From Erythrobacter sp. (GTDB lineage Bacteria; Pseudomonadota; Alphaproteobacteria; Sphingomonadales; Sphingomonadaceae), in the NCBI GenBank assembly GCA_009993635.1, contig JAACTC010000008.1, forward strand, positions 62,001 through 126,000: DNA of 64,000 bases. Reading direction: 5' to 3'. Shown piece by piece: positions 29,106 through 39,019 of the stretch. The notes below the pieces were generated by a model. The model was not told where the DNA came from, searched no databases, and was given only the letters and a program-made list of their open reading frames with translations. Each line of letters starts with the position of its first letter. Within the stretch, counting starts at the first letter, position 1. A program made the translations under genes and the position numbers.

Positions 29106-30452
29106 TCATTTCCGCCTTTCGACCAGCACCCAAGTATGAGCATTCATGTGCTTGGTTTCGAGCAGCTCAAAATGCTCTGCCAAGGCTTCTTCTACGCGGT
29201 TGCGAACAGGCCGCTCGCGGTCAACATTCAGGTCGCGCAACCGGACTTGGCAAATTGCCTCATCGTGACGTTCTACCACAAGTCCTCGCATAGCTCCGGT
29301 GGACTTCGCCTTCTGATATCGCTTCTTGAGCGACCCGCTGTAGAGATATTCAACCTGTAAATTCTCGGAATCCGAGTATCCTCGCCCCTGACTGAGAAGT
29401 CGATTTATCTCGAAGGCCAAGGGCTCAAACCCTTCGACTTCTGCAAAAACTACTAGGTCAAGGGGTGCTTGGGATCGATCCACCAGCATTGCCAACCGCT
29501 CGATCCCCGCGGCCCAGCCCACCGCAGGCGTGGCGGGCCCGCCAAGGCTTTCGATCAGCCCATCGTAGCGCCCTCCGCCGAGGATCGTGCTCTGCGACCC
29601 CAGCGCGTCCGCCGCAGCCGAGCCTTCGTCGGGAATGAACTCGAAGGCGGTGTGGCGGTAGTAGTCGAGCCCGCGCACAAGGCTCTCTGCGCGCTTCCAC
29701 TTCACGCCTGCCGCATCCAGCCCGCTGGTCACGGCATCGAAGAACGCGCGCGCCTCGTCAGACAGATACGCGTCGATCTTCGGCGCATCCGCCACGAACC
29801 GCTGGTCGCGACGGTCCTTGCTGTCCAGTATCCGCAGCGGGTTCTTCTCCAGCCGCTCCTGCGATTCCTCGCTCAGCTCATCCTTCACCGCGCGGAAATG
29901 CTCCACCAGCGCAGCACGCCATGCCTCGCGGCTGTCGCCGTCGCCAAGCGTGTTGAGGTGCAGCGTCACGCCCTCGATCCCCAGCTCGCGGATCACCTGG
30001 TCGGCCATCGCGAGCAGCTCGACATCGGCCTGCGGCTCTGCCGCGCCGATAATCTCTGCGTCGATCTGGTGGAACTGGCGATAGCGGCCCTTTTGCGGGC
30101 GCTCGTAGCGGAACAGCGGCCCGTGCGTCGCCAGCTTCACCGGCGCGTGCTGCTGCCAGCCGTTCGTCAGGTAGGCGCGCGCGATTCCAGCCGTGAACTC
30201 GGGCCGCAGGGTGAGCGATTCCCCGCCGCGATCCTCGAACGAATACATTTCCTTGGAGACGATGTCGGTCGTCTCGCCGATCGAGCGGGCGAACACCTCG
30301 GTCTTCTCGAACACCGGGAATTCGGCGCGGCGGAAGCGATAGAGCTTGCGCACGCGCTCGAAGGTTTCGACCACGAATGCGAAGGCCTCCGCCTCGGCCC
30401 CGAAAATGTCCTGCGTGCCGCGAATTGCCTGCGGCGTCTTTGTCTTTGCCAT
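29106..30452 (-). CDS. hisS: Histidyl-tRNA synthetase with a compositionally distinct C-terminal domain
   Basis: A 448-residue class II synthetase. Motif 2 ([15 protein letters not shown]) and the histidine-binding [12 protein letters not shown], plus GGGRYDGL, are intact in residues 1-330. The C-terminal 118 residues (anticodon-binding domain, with [16 protein letters not shown]) are encoded by DNA of only about 52 % GC, against about 66-68 % in the rest of the gene. The switch is sharp, near base 29460. An inverted-repeat element lies directly downstream. The ATG with in-frame upstream extension rejected is the normal start. The enzyme appears complete and presumably functional; the tail looks acquired by recombination. 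Confidence 0.95.
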   Translation of the reverse strand: MAKTKTPQAIRGTQDIFGAEAEAFAFVVETFERVRKLYRFRRAEFPVFEKTEVFARSIGETTDIVSKEMYSFEDRGGESLTLRPEFTAGIARAYLTNGWQQHAPVKLATHGPLFRYERPQKGRYRQFHQIDAEIIGAAEPQADVELLAMADQVIRELGIEGVTLHLNTLGDGDSREAWRAALVEHFRAVKDELSEESQERLEKNPLRILDSKDRRDQRFVADAPKIDAYLSDEARAFFDAVTSGLDAAGVKWKRAESLVRGLDYYRHTAFEFIPDEGSAAADALGSQSTILGGGRYDGLIESLGGPATPAVGWAAGIERLAMLVDRSQAPLDLVVFAEVEGFEPLAFEINRLLSQGRGYSDSENLQVEYLYSGSLKKRYQKAKSTGAMRGLVVERHDEAICQVRLRDLNVDRERPVRNRVEEALAEHFELLETKHMNAHTWVLVERRK

Positions 30453-30556
30453 GATGCGCGTGCGCTTAGCGTGCGCGTGACCCAAACGAAAGCTGCCCGA
30501 ACGAATGCGGGATACATTATTGCATGGGCGCGCCAATCGGCGCATGAACCCCGGCC

Positions 30557-32527
30557 ATGAAGAAACTCCTCCTCGGCACCGCTCTCCTCCCCCTCCTCCT
30601 CGCCACCCCGGCCATCGCGCAAAGCGATATCCGCCCCGCCGGCAACAGCGCCCCGGTGCAGGAACAGCTGGACGACGCGACGCCGCTGCCCGCCGATACG
30701 CCTTGGCCCGGCGGCACGATCACGCTGGATATCGACGCCACCGATACGCAGCGCGGCGTCTACAACGTGACGCAGACCATCCCCGTCACCGCCGACATGC
30801 GCGAACTGCACCTGCTGTTTCCCGAATGGCTGCCCGGCAATCACGCCGCGCGCGGGCCGATCAACCTCGTCACCGCCATCCGCTTCACCGCGAACGGCAG
30901 GGAGCTGACCTGGAAGCGCAACCCGCTGGACGTGTACGAGCTGATCGTCGACCTGCCCGAAGGGACCGAGGCGGTGAAGGCCGAGTTCGTCCACACCTCG
31001 CCGATCACCGGCAGCGAGGGCCGGGTCACGATGACGCAGGAAATGCTCAACCTGCAGTGGGAGAAGATGAGCTTCTATCCCGCCGGGCACTACGTGCGCC
31101 GGATCGCGGTGAAGCCGACGGTGAAGGTGCCCGCAGGCTGGCGCGTGTTCACCGCGCTCGACGGACAGTCGCGAGAGAGCGACACGCTGACCTGGCAGAC
31201 GGTCGATTACGAAACGCTGGTCGATTCGCCGATCTTCGCGGGCAAATATTCCGAACGCTGGGAAGTGGGCGAAAACGTCTGGCTGGACGCGGTGGCGGAC
31301 AAGCCCAAATATCTCGACATCGCGCCCGAAAATCTCGCCACGTTCGAACGTCTGATCGACGAAGCCGACGCACTGTTCGGCGCGCGGCATTTCGATCACT
31401 ACGACATCCTGCTCGCCATGACCGACCGGATGGGCGGCATCGGGCTGGAGCACCAGCGTTCGGCCGAAAACCAGTACGATCCGACCGCGCTGATCGACTG
31501 GGAAGGCATGGAATGGAGCCGCAACGTGGTCAGCCACGAGCTGGTCCACAGCTGGAACGGCAAGTACCGGCGGCCCGAAGGCATCTGGACGCCCGACTAT
31601 CGCACGCCGATGCAGGATTCGCTGCTGTGGCTGTATGAAGGGCAGACCCAAATGTGGGGCTGGGTGCTGGCCGCGCGCAGCGGGCTGCAGAGCAAGCAGA
31701 CCTTCCTCGATGCCTTTGCCGTCTACGCCGCGAACTACGCCGAAGGGCAGCCGGGCCGCACCTATCGATCGGTCGAGGATACGACGCACGACCCGATCAT
31801 CAATTCGCGGCAGCCGCTGCCCTACTCCTCGCTCTCGCGCAGCGAAGACTATTATGTCGAAGGGGCGCTGGTGTGGATCGAGGCGGACCAGATCATCCGC
31901 CAGGGCACCAACGGGGCCAAGGGGCTTGACGATTTCGCGCGCGCGTTCTTCGGGATGAAGGATGGCGACTGGGGCCAGCTGACCTATGATTTCGACGAGA
32001 TCGTGGCGACGCTGAACGGCGTCTATCCCTATGACTGGGCCGATTTCCTCACCACCCGCCTGCTCGAACCCGATCAGCCCGCACCGCTGCGCGGGCTGGA
32101 GATGGGCGGCTACAAGCTGGTCTGGAAGGACGAGCCCAACAGCTACGACAAGGGCCGGATGGGCAGCTACGGCTATCTCAACCTGTTCTATTCGCTCGGC
32201 CTCAACCTCGGTGCCGACGGTACCGTGGGCAGCACGCTGTGGGATGGCCCCGCGTTCGATGCGGGTATCGTCAACGGCAACACGATCGTCGCGGTCAACG
32301 GGATCGCCTATTCCGGCGACGTGATCGAAGACGCGATCACCGCTGCCAAGGACGGTGCCGAGCCGATCGAACTGCTGGTGAAGCGCGGCGATACCTACCG
32401 CACCGTATCCATCGATTACCACGGCGGGCTGCGTTACCCGTGGCTCGAACCGGTCAGCGAGGGAGAGAGCGGCCTCGACCGCTTCCTCGCCCCGCGCACC
32501 GGCACGGGCACGGACACGGGCACCTGA
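30557..32527 (+). CDS. M61 family glycyl-aminopeptidase-like metalloprotease
   Basis: A 656-residue exported protease. A signal peptide (about 1-20) is followed by an N-terminal beta domain, then the zinc site [15 protein letters not shown] (HExxH) near residue 325 with a glutamate in [10 protein letters not shown] about 30 residues later as third ligand. A PDZ domain lies at about 545-615 ([20 protein letters not shown]). The C-terminus ends in a Gly/Thr-rich tail (TGTGTDTGT). The family (glycine/alanine aminopeptidases) is common in marine alphaproteobacteria that use peptides. It diverges from hisS across about 100 bp. Confidence 0.92.
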   Translation: MKKLLLGTALLPLLLATPAIAQSDIRPAGNSAPVQEQLDDATPLPADTPWPGGTITLDIDATDTQRGVYNVTQTIPVTADMRELHLLFPEWLPGNHAARGPINLVTAIRFTANGRELTWKRNPLDVYELIVDLPEGTEAVKAEFVHTSPITGSEGRVTMTQEMLNLQWEKMSFYPAGHYVRRIAVKPTVKVPAGWRVFTALDGQSRESDTLTWQTVDYETLVDSPIFAGKYSERWEVGENVWLDAVADKPKYLDIAPENLATFERLIDEADALFGARHFDHYDILLAMTDRMGGIGLEHQRSAENQYDPTALIDWEGMEWSRNVVSHELVHSWNGKYRRPEGIWTPDYRTPMQDSLLWLYEGQTQMWGWVLAARSGLQSKQTFLDAFAVYAANYAEGQPGRTYRSVEDTTHDPIINSRQPLPYSSLSRSEDYYVEGALVWIEADQIIRQGTNGAKGLDDFARAFFGMKDGDWGQLTYDFDEIVATLNGVYPYDWADFLTTRLLEPDQPAPLRGLEMGGYKLVWKDEPNSYDKGRMGSYGYLNLFYSLGLNLGADGTVGSTLWDGPAFDAGIVNGNTIVAVNGIAYSGDVIEDAITAAKDGAEPIELLVKRGDTYRTVSIDYHGGLRYPWLEPVSEGESGLDRFLAPRTGTGTDTGT

Positions 32528-32672
32528 TCGAAAGCTTTCCGCCGGACATACCGCAGCGCACAAAACGCGTTGCGGCCTTCCGGCGACTCCCCTAGGCGGC
32601 AGGCAGTTTCTTGCAGACCCATCGCCGGGGCGCCTTCGCCCCCGCCGACAGCCAGACCGAACGAGAGTGACC

Positions 32673-33209
32673 ATGCGCATCGACAAGATCCCCACGGGCG
32701 ACAACCCGCCCGAGAACCTGAACGTCATCATCGAAGTGCCCACCGGCGGCGAGCCCGTGAAGTACGAATTTGACAAGGAATCGGGCGCGCTGTTCGTCGA
32801 TCGCATCCTGCACACGCCGATGCGCTATCCCGCGAACTACGGCTTCGTGCCGCACACGCTGTCGCCCGATGGCGACCCGCTGGACGCGCTGGTGATCGCG
32901 CGCAGCCCGTTCATCGCCGGTTGCGTGGTGCGCGCCCGCCCGATCGGCGTGCTCAATCTCGAAGACGAGCATGGCGGCGATGAAAAGCTGATCTGCGTGC
33001 CGGTCGACACCACGTTCCCCTACTATTCGGACGTCGCCGAAACGAAGGATCTGCCCAGCATCATCTTCCAGCAGATCGAGCACTTCTTCACCCACTACAA
33101 GGATCTCGAAGCCGAAAAGTGGGTCCGCGTAGGCGCCTGGGGCGACGCGGCAGAGGCCAAGCAGATCGTGCTCGAAGCGATCGAGCGGGCCAAGAACGAC
33201 AAGAAATAA
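32673..33209 (+). CDS. ppa: Inorganic pyrophosphatase
   Basis: A 178-residue soluble family I pyrophosphatase. Family residues are visible in GEPVKYEFDKESGALFVDR, PANYGFVPHTL, the catalytic aspartate cluster DGDPLDALVI (near 65-74) and the later D and K residues around EDEHGGDEKL. It hydrolyses pyrophosphate from biosynthetic reactions to phosphate. An in-frame GTG two codons upstream is an alternative, but the ATG keeps the usual MRIDKI start. It stands alone between a protease and a methyltransferase gene on the same strand. Confidence 0.96.
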   Translation: MRIDKIPTGDNPPENLNVIIEVPTGGEPVKYEFDKESGALFVDRILHTPMRYPANYGFVPHTLSPDGDPLDALVIARSPFIAGCVVRARPIGVLNLEDEHGGDEKLICVPVDTTFPYYSDVAETKDLPSIIFQQIEHFFTHYKDLEAEKWVRVGAWGDAAEAKQIVLEAIERAKNDKK

Positions 33210-33300
33210 GCGGTTACGGGGCCAGCCGACGACAGCGGTGGCAGGCCCGCTCTGCCATCGCGCGCTTGCGGGCCCTCGCAGGTCGGCATAAGCCTGCGCG

Positions 33301-34029
33301 ATGTCGGCGCGGTACGATAAAATCGGCCTCAATTACGCGGACCTGCGCAGGCCGGACCGCAGGATCGGCAGTGCCATCGATCTGGCGCTGGGCACGGCCA
33401 GCAAGGTGCTGAATGTCGGCGCGGGCGCGGGGTCTTACGAGCCTGCGGATCGGGATGTGACCGCGGTCGAACCGTCGATGGAGATGATCCGCAAACGCAG
33501 CGCCGATGCCGCGCCGGTGGTGCAGGCCAGCGCCGACAGCCTGCCGTTCGGCGACAAGGCCTTCGACGCCGCGATGGCCGTGCTGACCATCCACCACTGG
33601 CCCGACAAGGCGGCGGGCCTGCGCGAAATGCGGCGCGTCACGCGCGGGCGCATCGTCCTGTTGACCTTCGACCCCGCGCACCGCCCCTGGCTGACCGATT
33701 ACCTGCCGCAACTGGCCGAGCTGGACGAAGGCCAGATGCCGCGCATGACGGATTATGCGCGCTGGCTTGGGCCGGTCACGATAACGCCGCTGCCGGTGCC
33801 GCGCGATTGCAGCGATGGCTTCCTTTACGCCTACTGGGCCCGGCCCGAAGCCTATCTCGACCCCTATGTAAGGTCTGGTAGCTCGTCCTTCTGGGCAATC
33901 GACGGGGTGGAGGCCGGGCTGCAACGTTTGTCCGACGATCTGCAAAGCGGGGCATGGGACGCACACTACGGCCATCTGCGCGACCTGGATGAACTCGACG
34001 TCGGCTATCGGCTGGTGCTGGCCGACTGA
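33301..34029 (+). CDS. Class I SAM-dependent methyltransferase
   Basis: A 242-residue enzyme of the UbiE/Methyltransf_11 type. Motif I is VLNVGAGAGSYE near residue 40, the acidic SAM ligand is in AVEPSMEMIRKR, and the post-motif segment FDAAMAVLTIHHWPD is present. The C-terminal half is variable and gives no substrate clue. It follows ppa by about 90 bp. It converges with the BON-MscS gene and shares no operon partner that could specify its function. Confidence 0.85.
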   Translation: MSARYDKIGLNYADLRRPDRRIGSAIDLALGTASKVLNVGAGAGSYEPADRDVTAVEPSMEMIRKRSADAAPVVQASADSLPFGDKAFDAAMAVLTIHHWPDKAAGLREMRRVTRGRIVLLTFDPAHRPWLTDYLPQLAELDEGQMPRMTDYARWLGPVTITPLPVPRDCSDGFLYAYWARPEAYLDPYVRSGSSSFWAIDGVEAGLQRLSDDLQSGAWDAHYGHLRDLDELDVGYRLVLAD

Positions 34030-34110
34030 ACCTGTGCCCTGATGGTCTCCCCGCAGGAGCCGAAGGACCACTCCCGCCAAAGCCGCAATGAAGCGGCGAC
34101 TATCGCGCCG

Positions 34111-35496
34111 TCATTCGACCGGGCGGCGGTGATCCAGCAGGTCGCGCTTGGCCTCGGGGCTGTCGCGTTCTTCTTCCACCATCTGTTCGATCTCGTCGTT
34201 CGGTGCGACGTCGGCAGGCTCGGCTTCGGCGGCAGGTCTGGGCTTCTTCGCGCGCCATTCCACCCCGTCGCGGTCGGCGATGTTCTCGAACGGCAGGCTG
34301 GCCGAACGCGGGTCGAAGCGCAGGCGATAGATCGGTTCGGGCAGACCGAAGCCCGCGCCCTCCAGCGCATTCTTCACCGCCGGGATCGCCGCGCTCTGCG
34401 CCTTGTGCCAGTCGGTTTCGCGCTGGTCGATCCAGCCGAGGAAACGGATCATCACCGCCGAATCGCCGACCTCCACGATCCGCGCTTCGGGCACGGGATC
34501 GTCGAGAATAAACGGCAGCCCCGCCAGCGTGTCGCGCCCCAGGTCTGCCGCGGCGGTCGAATCATCATCCGCATCCACGCCCAGAGTGAATTCGAACCGG
34601 CGCTGAGGGTTGCGGGTGAAGTTGACGATCACCGCCTTGAACACGGTGCTGTTGGGAATGCGCAGGTGGTTGCCATCCAGCGTCATCAGCACGGTCGCGC
34701 GGCTGGTCAGGCGCACAACGCGGCCCTCCATATCGTCGATCAGCACCAGATCGCGCGCGCGGAACGGCTGGCGCAGGCTCAGCATCAGCGAGGCGACGTA
34801 GTTTTCCACCATGTCGCGCATGGCGAAGCCCAGTGCGATGCCGATCACGCCCGCCCCGCCCAGCACCGCGCCCAGCAGCGCGGTCGCCCCGATAATGTCG
34901 AGCGCGATGACCAGCGCGAAGATGATCGAGGCAAAGCGGATCGCGCTTGCCACCAGATCGGCCATGAAGCGGTTGGGGGTGAATATCCGCCAGATGAACT
35001 TGAGCGAGGCGAGCAGGTACCCCGCCAAGAGGATCGCAAGGCCAATCAGCGCCGCGACGCCGATCAGCGGCAGCATCTTCGCCGCATCGCGCAACCGGTC
35101 GAGCAGCGCGGTGACGATGCTCGCCGTTCCGCTGAGCGAGGTATCGCGGGCGATATCGTTTTCGACCGTCACGACGTCGAAGCGCGTCGCGATCGCGCCG
35201 GCCCGGTCGATCGCTTCCTGGCTCGGCGCGGAGCCGGTCAGCCGCACCACGCCCTGCGAGACCGCGACGTCTATGCCGGAAAATTCGTCCACCTGATCGT
35301 AAATTCCGCGCAGGCGATTGGCCAGGCGGCTGTCGGCGGCGGGGTCCCGCTCGTCGGACAGGGCGCCATCCGCCTCTGCCGGGGCGGTCTGGGCCGCCTC
35401 GCCGTCGCCGGTGGCAAGCGCGGGCAGCGCGGCAGCAAGCGGCGATGCCGCCACACCCGCCAGCGCCAGCCAGCAGGCGGCGACCAGCCGCAGCAT
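34111..35496 (-). CDS. MscS-family channel with N-terminal BON domain
   Basis: A 461-residue protein. A signal peptide spans about 1-25, an E/D/A-rich linker follows, and a BON-like domain occupies about 60-115 (FSGIDVAVSQGVVRLTGSAPSQEAIDRAGAIA). Then come transmembrane helices (about 140-165, 190-215, 220-245) and the MscS pore and beta domain (VIGIALGFAMRDMVENYVASL, then FRARDLVLIDDMEGRVVRLTSRATVL). BON domains bind phospholipid or periplasmic partners, so the fusion may tether the channel. An in-frame TTG 15 codons earlier was rejected in favour of the ATG. It lies 50 bp after a small membrane protein gene and probably shares its transcript. Confidence 0.87.
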   Translation of the reverse strand: MLRLVAACWLALAGVAASPLAAALPALATGDGEAAQTAPAEADGALSDERDPAADSRLANRLRGIYDQVDEFSGIDVAVSQGVVRLTGSAPSQEAIDRAGAIATRFDVVTVENDIARDTSLSGTASIVTALLDRLRDAAKMLPLIGVAALIGLAILLAGYLLASLKFIWRIFTPNRFMADLVASAIRFASIIFALVIALDIIGATALLGAVLGGAGVIGIALGFAMRDMVENYVASLMLSLRQPFRARDLVLIDDMEGRVVRLTSRATVLMTLDGNHLRIPNSTVFKAVIVNFTRNPQRRFEFTLGVDADDDSTAAADLGRDTLAGLPFILDDPVPEARIVEVGDSAVMIRFLGWIDQRETDWHKAQSAAIPAVKNALEGAGFGLPEPIYRLRFDPRSASLPFENIADRDGVEWRAKKPRPAAEAEPADVAPNDEIEQMVEEERDSPEAKRDLLDHRRPVE

Positions 35497-35545
35497 CGGC
35501 AGCGCGCCGTGCAGGGCGCGCTGTGCCTTTACCCCCCGCAACGCC

Positions 35546-35911
35546 CTATTCGCCCGGAAACGCGATGCTCAGCACCGCCGCCATCAGCAGCGGAACGCCT
35601 GCCGCCAGCAGCCACAGCGCCGCCTGATCGCGCCGGAAGGCTCCGCTGAGCGAGGGGTCGTGCGCCTCGCGCTCGTCGCGCCTGGCCCAGCGCCGTTCGA
35701 AGAACTGCAGAACCGGAATGAACGCGCCCACCATCACCACCAGCATCAGATAGGGGCCGATCCCGCCGATCGCGTGCTTCAGCTGGGGCATGGTGATGAA
35801 GATCAGCAGCGCGGTGGTGATCAGCAGCGCCCACGCGATGTTGTCGCTCATCTTGGCAGGCCAGTCGAACGTCTGCCCGCCGCCCTGCGAAATGCCATTG
35901 CCCATCGCCAT
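35546..35911 (-). CDS. Small two-helix membrane protein
   Basis: A 121-residue protein with two hydrophobic segments near 26-58 (ALLITTALLIFITM and the longer stretch after it) and 96-115 (AALWLLAAGVPLLMAAVL), separated by a charged stretch ERRWARRDEREAHD. Nothing identifies its function. The ATG with AAAAGGAC at good distance was used instead of an earlier in-frame start. It is probably co-transcribed with the BON-MscS channel gene downstream. Confidence 0.6.
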   Translation of the reverse strand: MAMGNGISQGGGQTFDWPAKMSDNIAWALLITTALLIFITMPQLKHAIGGIGPYLMLVVMVGAFIPVLQFFERRWARRDEREAHDPSLSGAFRRDQAALWLLAAGVPLLMAAVLSIAFPGE

Positions 35912-36058
35912 CGCCGTGTCCTTTTCCGCTTCGATTTCGCTTCGCAGATAGGCGCAAGGCGGCAATCGCTCAAGCTTCTCGCACCCGTTCGGCGGATTGC
36001 CCGATCTATTCGACCATTGTCACTTTCGCCCGACGCCCCATCTGCTAGGCACAAACCC

Positions 36059-36856
36059 ATGGCCGAAATCGATCCTGCCGATATTGCGCAAAAGCCCGCC
36101 GAGGTAGAGGCCAATGCAGCGCCACCCATCCCGCAAGGCGGGCTGGAGGTGGTGTCGATTGCCAAAAGCTACGACAAGCGCACCGTGCTGTCCGACATTT
36201 CGCTGTCGGTCGGCAAGGGCGAGGTGCTGGGCCTGCTCGGCCCCAATGGCGCGGGCAAGACGACCTGCTTCTATTCGATCATGGGTCTGGTGAAGCCCGA
36301 TAGCGGCCGCATCCTGATGGATGGCGAGGACGTGACCAAGCTGCCGATGTATCGCCGCGCGATCCTGGGCCTTGGCTACCTGCCGCAGGAAACCAGCATT
36401 TTTCGCGGGCTGACGGTGGAACAGAACATCGCCACCGTGCTCGAACTGGCAGAGCCCGATGCGAAAGCGCGGCGCGACGGGCTGGAGCGGTTGCTCGATG
36501 AATTCGGCCTCACCAAACTGCGCAGCGCACCCGCGATGGCGCTTTCGGGAGGCGAGCGGCGGCGGTGCGAAATCGCCCGCGCGCTGGCGGCGAACCCCTC
36601 GATCATGCTGCTCGACGAACCCTTTGCCGGGATCGATCCGCTGTCGATCAGCGACATCCGCGATCTGGTGATCGACCTGAAGGATCGCGGGATCGGCGTC
36701 CTGATAACCGATCATAACGTCAGGGAAACGCTCGATATCGTAGACCGCGCCTGTATCATCTACGGAGGCCAGGTGCTGTTCGCGGGAACGCCGCAGGATC
36801 TGGTCGCAGACGAGAACGTGCGCAGGCTCTACCTTGGCGAGAACTTTACCTTGTGA
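36059..36856 (+). CDS. lptB: LPS export ABC transporter ATP-binding protein
   Basis: A 265-residue ATPase that drives lipopolysaccharide extraction by the LptBFGC complex. It has Walker A GPNGAGKTTCFYSI, the Q-loop LPQETSIFRGLT, the signature LSGGERRRCEIARALA, Walker B LLDEPFAGIDP and the switch H in ITDHNVRETL. It carries about 20 extra N-terminal residues before the usual LEVVSIAKSY. The downstream neighbour rpoN is the classical arrangement; lptC and lptA, which usually precede it, are not here. Confidence 0.95.
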   Translation: MAEIDPADIAQKPAEVEANAAPPIPQGGLEVVSIAKSYDKRTVLSDISLSVGKGEVLGLLGPNGAGKTTCFYSIMGLVKPDSGRILMDGEDVTKLPMYRRAILGLGYLPQETSIFRGLTVEQNIATVLELAEPDAKARRDGLERLLDEFGLTKLRSAPAMALSGGERRRCEIARALAANPSIMLLDEPFAGIDPLSISDIRDLVIDLKDRGIGVLITDHNVRETLDIVDRACIIYGGQVLFAGTPQDLVADENVRRLYLGENFTL

Positions 36857-36964
36857 TTTTCCGGCGGTCAGAAACGTGATCGCTCATGGGAAACTCGGGT
36901 CCGCCGTGGCGGCACCAGCCCGCAGGGATCGGCGTCAGCCGAGCCCGAACGGACGCCATACCTG

Positions 36965-38455
36965 ATGTCGCTCGCTCCGCGCCTCGACCTGCGCCAGTCG
37001 CAATCTCTGGTGATGACGCCGCAGTTGCAGCAGGCGATCAAGCTGCTGACGCTGTCCAATCTTGAGATCGAGGCGTTCATCGGCGACGCGCTGGAGGCCA
37101 ATCCGCTGCTCGAAATGGGCGAGATTCCGGCGCGCGCGGACAGGCAGGACGACGGTGACGGCGAGGCGCGCGAAACCCCGCGTGAGGAACGCGATGCGGA
37201 CACGCTGATCGCGGAAGGCGCGGCGGAGAGCGATGCGCCGACGGATCTCTCCGCCGCCGAGCTGGAGATCGACCGCGATACCGGCGATGGCAGCTGGGGC
37301 GCAGCCGAAGGGTTCGGCGGCGAAGACGAAGGCCTTGGGATCGATAGTCATGGCGGCGCCGCGCTGTCGCTGTCGGAATATCTGCACGCGCAGGTCGGCG
37401 CGGCGGGGCGCGATACGCGCGAAATCGTGATCGCGCGGACGCTGATCGAACGGCTCGACGAGGCAGGCTACCTCACAGAACCCTTGCGCGAAGTGGCCGA
37501 TACGCTGGACATCCCGCTGGCCGAGGTGGAGCGTGCGCTGCACCTGGTCCAATCGCTCGATCCTGCGGGTGTCGGCGCGCGCAATCTGGCCGAATGCCTC
37601 GCCATCCAGGCGCGCGAGGCGGACCGCTACGATCCGTGCATGGCGCGGCTGATCGACAATCTGGACCTGCTTGCGCGCGGCGAGATCGCCCGCCTGCAGA
37701 AGCTGTGCGAAGTCGATGCCGAAGATTTCTCCGACATGCTTGCCGAGTTGCGCGGATATGATCCGCGACCCGGGCTTACCTTCGGCGAGCTTGGCGGGAG
37801 TCCGGTGGTGCCCGATATCCTGATTGCGCCGGCCAACGATGGCGGCTGGCGGATCGCGCTGAACGAAGCGACGCTGCCCCGGCTGGTGGTCAACCGCCCC
37901 TATCTGGTGGAGCTGCGCGAAGGGTGCCGCGACCGCTCCAGCCGCGCCTGGCTGAAGGACAAGCTGGAGGATGCGCGCTGGCTGATCCGCGCGCTCGACC
38001 AGCGGCAGAAGACGATCCTCGCCGTGGCGAGCGAGATCGTGACCCAGCAGGAAGGCTTCTTCCACCACGGGGTCAGCCATTTGCGCCCGCTGACGCTGAA
38101 ACAGGTGGCCGAAAAGATCCAGATGCACGAAAGCACGGTCAGCCGGGTGACCAGCAACAAGTTCCTGCATTGCCCGCGCGGCACGTTCGACCTGAAATAC
38201 TTCTTCACCAGCGGTGTCGGCGGCGGCGAGGATGGCGAAGGCGCCAGCGCGGCGGCGGTGAAGGCGCGGATCAAGGCGCTGACCGATGCCGAAGACCCCA
38301 AGGCGATCCTGTCGGACGACAAGCTGGTCGACCTGCTCAAGGCCGAAGGGTTCGACATCGCGCGCCGCACGGTCGCCAAATACCGCGAGGCCATGGGCAT
38401 CGGGTCGAGCGTTCAGCGCCGCCGCGCCAAGAAGCTGGCCGGGATCGGCAGCTGA
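36965..38455 (+). CDS. rpoN: RNA polymerase sigma-54 factor
   Basis: A 496-residue sigma-54. The Gln/Leu-rich activator-binding region I is at 1-50 (LDLRQSQSLVMTPQLQQAIKLL), followed by an acidic linker (about 55-125), the core-binding domain, the HTH (KQVAEKIQMHESTVSRVTSNK near 380) and the RpoN box ARRTVAKYREAMG near residue 460. It needs an AAA+ activator, none of which is nearby. It follows lptB by 108 bp, a common gene order. Its stop codon directly abuts the stop of the convergent prephenate dehydratase gene. Confidence 0.97.
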   Translation: MSLAPRLDLRQSQSLVMTPQLQQAIKLLTLSNLEIEAFIGDALEANPLLEMGEIPARADRQDDGDGEARETPREERDADTLIAEGAAESDAPTDLSAAELEIDRDTGDGSWGAAEGFGGEDEGLGIDSHGGAALSLSEYLHAQVGAAGRDTREIVIARTLIERLDEAGYLTEPLREVADTLDIPLAEVERALHLVQSLDPAGVGARNLAECLAIQAREADRYDPCMARLIDNLDLLARGEIARLQKLCEVDAEDFSDMLAELRGYDPRPGLTFGELGGSPVVPDILIAPANDGGWRIALNEATLPRLVVNRPYLVELREGCRDRSSRAWLKDKLEDARWLIRALDQRQKTILAVASEIVTQQEGFFHHGVSHLRPLTLKQVAEKIQMHESTVSRVTSNKFLHCPRGTFDLKYFFTSGVGGGEDGEGASAAAVKARIKALTDAEDPKAILSDDKLVDLLKAEGFDIARRTVAKYREAMGIGSSVQRRRAKKLAGIGS

Positions 38456-38992
38456 TCAGTCGCGGCGCAGCACCGCAAAATGGGTGACGTTGTCCGCGCT
38501 GTCCTGAACGTCTGCCTCCAGCACTTCGAGCCCGTAGAGCTCCGCCGCGCGGGTGGAGGCCAGCGCGGCGCGAGTGGGCAGGCCTGCCTGCGCGACTTCG
38601 CTCGCCGCGCCCGCCGTATCGCCCGCCTCTTCGCCCCGCACCCCGATCCGGCTTAGGAAGCGGGTGCATTCGGCCAGCGCCATCGGGTGGCTCGACACCA
38701 CTTCGATTCCAGCCAGCCGCGCGCCCGGCACCGCCAGGCAGTGAAAGACGACCGGCTGCGGGTACACATCGATCCGGGTAAGCGGGAGGGAGGCGAGCAG
38801 CTGCTCCACCCCCGGTACCGCACCGGCAATCGAGTTCTCGAACGGGATCACCGCCCGGTCGCAGTCCCCGCTGACCAACGCCGCGCACGCGGCGCGAAAA
38901 TCGGCGAAACCGACCGGTTCGTCATCGGGGAAGCGGCCGAGGCACGCGAGCTCGCCGAAGGCACCGGGGTGCCCGCCATACGCAATGCGCAT
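38456..38992 (-). CDS. Prephenate dehydratase, short form without ACT domain
   Basis: A 178-residue protein covering only the catalytic PDT domain. The motifs are GGHPGAFGELA (N-terminal substrate loop), VIPFENSIAGAVPGV, SSHPMALAECTRFL, AGDTAGAASEVAQAG and DNVTHFAVL, where the last contains the catalytic threonine of the TRF motif as T-H-F. The allosteric ACT domain that makes standard enzymes about 280 residues long is absent and the reading frame ends cleanly. It would convert prephenate to phenylpyruvate without phenylalanine feedback. It follows a chorismate mutase gene by 27 bp. Confidence 0.82.
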   Translation of the reverse strand: MRIAYGGHPGAFGELACLGRFPDDEPVGFADFRAACAALVSGDCDRAVIPFENSIAGAVPGVEQLLASLPLTRIDVYPQPVVFHCLAVPGARLAGIEVVSSHPMALAECTRFLSRIGVRGEEAGDTAGAASEVAQAGLPTRAALASTRAAELYGLEVLEADVQDSADNVTHFAVLRRD

Positions 38993-39019
38993 CGTTTTCT
39001 ATCCGGTTCGTGCGGGAGG

